A DNA stretch of 64,000 bases from Chlorella sorokiniana (Eukaryota > Chlorophyta > Trebouxiophyceae > Chlorellales > Chlorellaceae), in assembly GCA_025917655.1 (NCBI GenBank), contig CP084616.1, forward strand, positions 1,488,001 to 1,552,000, read 5' to 3'. The notes under the pieces are model-generated. The model saw only the letters and a program-made list of their open reading frames with translations. It was not told the origin of the DNA and did no database searches. Positions 62,876 through 64,000 of the stretch are shown piece by piece. Both the position numbers and the translations under genes were made by a program. Position 1 is the first letter of the stretch, and each line of letters starts with the position of its first letter.

Positions 62876-64000
62876 TCACGGCGCACGGGCTGCAGCCCCG
62901 TCGTTGGCGGCCCCGTCCTCCGCCAGCAGCGGGCGCTCCGCGTCGGGCAGCGCGGCTGCCGCGTGCGCAAAGCGCGCCACCGCCTTCTGCGACGCCTTCT
63001 TGAAGTTGAAGGTGAGCGCGATGGTGACGAGGGCCAGCCCCACCTGACCTTGCACAGAACGACGGGCACAGGGGCAAAGAGTGGCTGAGGCAGCAGCCGC
63101 AGGGCGCCGACGCTGCTTAGAGAAGGTGGGCAGGCTGCGGCGCAGCCGTGCCGGGAAGGAAGCCCGTTGCGTGTGCTTCACCCTCTGCAGCCTCGCCGCC
63201 CATCACCTCGCAGTTCACAGCGAACAGGCCCCACCACAGGCCTCGGATGCCCAGCCCACGGGGGAAGGCGAGGTAGTATGAGAGGGGGATGCCGAAGCAC
63301 CAGAACGAGGCGATGTTGGAGACTGCGGGGCAGGGAGACAGCAGGGTCGGTGCGCCGATGTGGGAGCAAGGCAGCAGCCAAGCAGAGGGCAGCAGGCAGC
63401 TGGCATGGGCAGCAGTGGCAGCAGCAGGGGCCGGGGGCACTTCAAGCAGCCGCTGTAACGGGGGGAGCCAGCAAGGCGGGCGGGATGCAGCGCGGCTCTC
63501 GGGCTGACTCACGAGCGCCCAGCTTCTGCGCACCGGCCCCCTGCAGGCAGCGTGGCGCGGCACCGCAGCGGGTGGTGAGCTGGCAGGGGAGGCCAGTGCA
63601 CACCCAACACGCACCCCCTGCGCCTGCTGCCCCCGCTGACGCCCACCTGAGCATGCCCTGCAGCCCCTCCCCCACACACACACCTCTGAGCAAGCCCTGC
63701 AGCACCCCCACCCCCTCCACCTCTACCCCCCCCCCCCCCCCCCCCACCCACACACACCTGAGCATGCCCTGCAGCACCGCTTCCTCTCCCCCCACACACA
63801 CACCTGAGCATGCCCTGCAGCACCGCTTCCTCTCCCCATAACACACACACCTGAGCATGCCCTGCAGCACCCCCAACCCCCTTCCACCTCCACCCCACCC
63901 CCACCCAGCTCGCACACACACCTGAGCATGCCCTGCAGCACCGCTTCCTCTCCCCATAACACACACACCTGAGCATGCCCTGCAGCACCGCTTCCTCTCC
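62876..64000 (-). CDS. MATE-family efflux transporter, 3' part (gene continues beyond right edge)
   Basis: MATE (DETOXIFICATION) proteins export organic cations or metabolites using an ion gradient. Three terminal exons are clear: 63513-63540 (GAGAQKLGA), 63207-63322 (SNIASFWCFGIPLSYYLAF, then GLGIRGLWWGLFAVNCE) and 62876-63043 (VGLALVTIALTFNFKKASQK, then a polar tail ending AAARAP). The first is preceded in the family by VLQGMLRG; that coding string occurs seven times in the repeat from 63644 to the window end, each copy followed by a gtgtgtg donor. The 28-nt exon's phase agrees with such a donor only if one base is added in its G run (63537-63540). The upstream ten or so helices are outside the window. 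Confidence 0.85.
63644..64000. repeat. Minisatellite made of a MATE exon end and its splice donor
   Basis: The word cacctgagcatgccctgcag occurs at 63644, and in near-identical form at about 63681, 63755, 63801, 63849, 63919 and 63968. Most copies are followed by caccgcttcctctcccc and preceded by a CA run. Spacing is 37-74 bp because the C- and CA-rich parts vary. A poly-C run of about 20 lies at 63726-63745. On the minus strand each unit reads as the coding string VLQGMLR followed by a GT donor. The array continues past the window edge. Confidence 0.9.

Noticed and set aside
63509-63988. Cys/Gly-rich repetitive minus-strand protein
   Set aside because: It is a translation through the minisatellite and its CA runs; only the VLQGMLR pieces correspond to MATE coding sequence.

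Overview
The window is nuclear DNA of a green alga, most likely a trebouxiophyte of the Chlorella type. It is GC-rich. Its genes are cut into many short exons by GT-AG introns, usually 60-300 nt long, with a few GC-AG introns. Several 3' flanks carry TGTAA, the green-plant-algal polyadenylation signal. Each core histone gene ends in a 16-nt histone stem-loop instead. Plastid GapA, a NEOXANTHIN-DEFICIENT 1 homologue and a DUF6737-type plastid protein mark a photosynthetic eukaryote. I see no CRISPR array, operon, tRNA or rRNA gene, and no recognisable transposon or virus-derived element.

Layout. 0-15.4 kb: an unidentified propeller-like gene (-, runs off the left edge), NXD1 (+), a small DUF6737-like membrane protein (+), a poorly resolved gene (-), a DTW-domain tRNA-modifying enzyme (-), and an atypical protein kinase with a long C-terminal region (-). 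15.9-25 kb: a small secreted protein (+), plastid GAPDH GapA (-, 7 exons, 404 aa) and mitochondrial D-lactate dehydrogenase (-). 25-33.8 kb: ribosomal protein L5 (+), then a core histone cluster made of two divergent pairs, H3/H4 and H2A/H2B, with an F-box/LRR gene (-) between the pairs. 33.8-46 kb: a WW-domain protein (-), an EF-hand protein (+), mitochondrial serine hydroxymethyltransferase (-, 19 exons, 521 aa) and a ZIP metal transporter (+, 6 exons, 396 aa). 46-64 kb: PP2A regulatory subunit B'' (+, about 15 exons), a TMEM258/OST5-like oligosaccharyltransferase subunit (-), a MEKHLA-domain protein with a WHEP-like C-terminus (+), a GT61-type glycosyltransferase (-), an unknown polytopic membrane protein (+) and the 3' part of a MATE transporter (-, runs off the right edge).

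The genes are mostly unrelated housekeeping genes: carbon fixation (GapA), one-carbon metabolism and photorespiration (SHMT), D-lactate oxidation, chromatin, translation (RPL5, DTW tRNA modification), glycosylation (OST5-like, GT61), metal and solute transport (ZIP, MATE) and signalling (PP2A B'', kinase, EF-hand). Only the histones form a functional cluster.

Two caveats shape the annotation. First, at least ten conserved exons, including three of the four histones, lose frame by a single base inside a C, G or A run. This looks like sequencing or assembly undercalling rather than biology, and it breaks otherwise obvious genes. Second, gene boundaries were inferred by eye from splice sites and family resemblance, so first exons and untranslated regions are the weakest parts.
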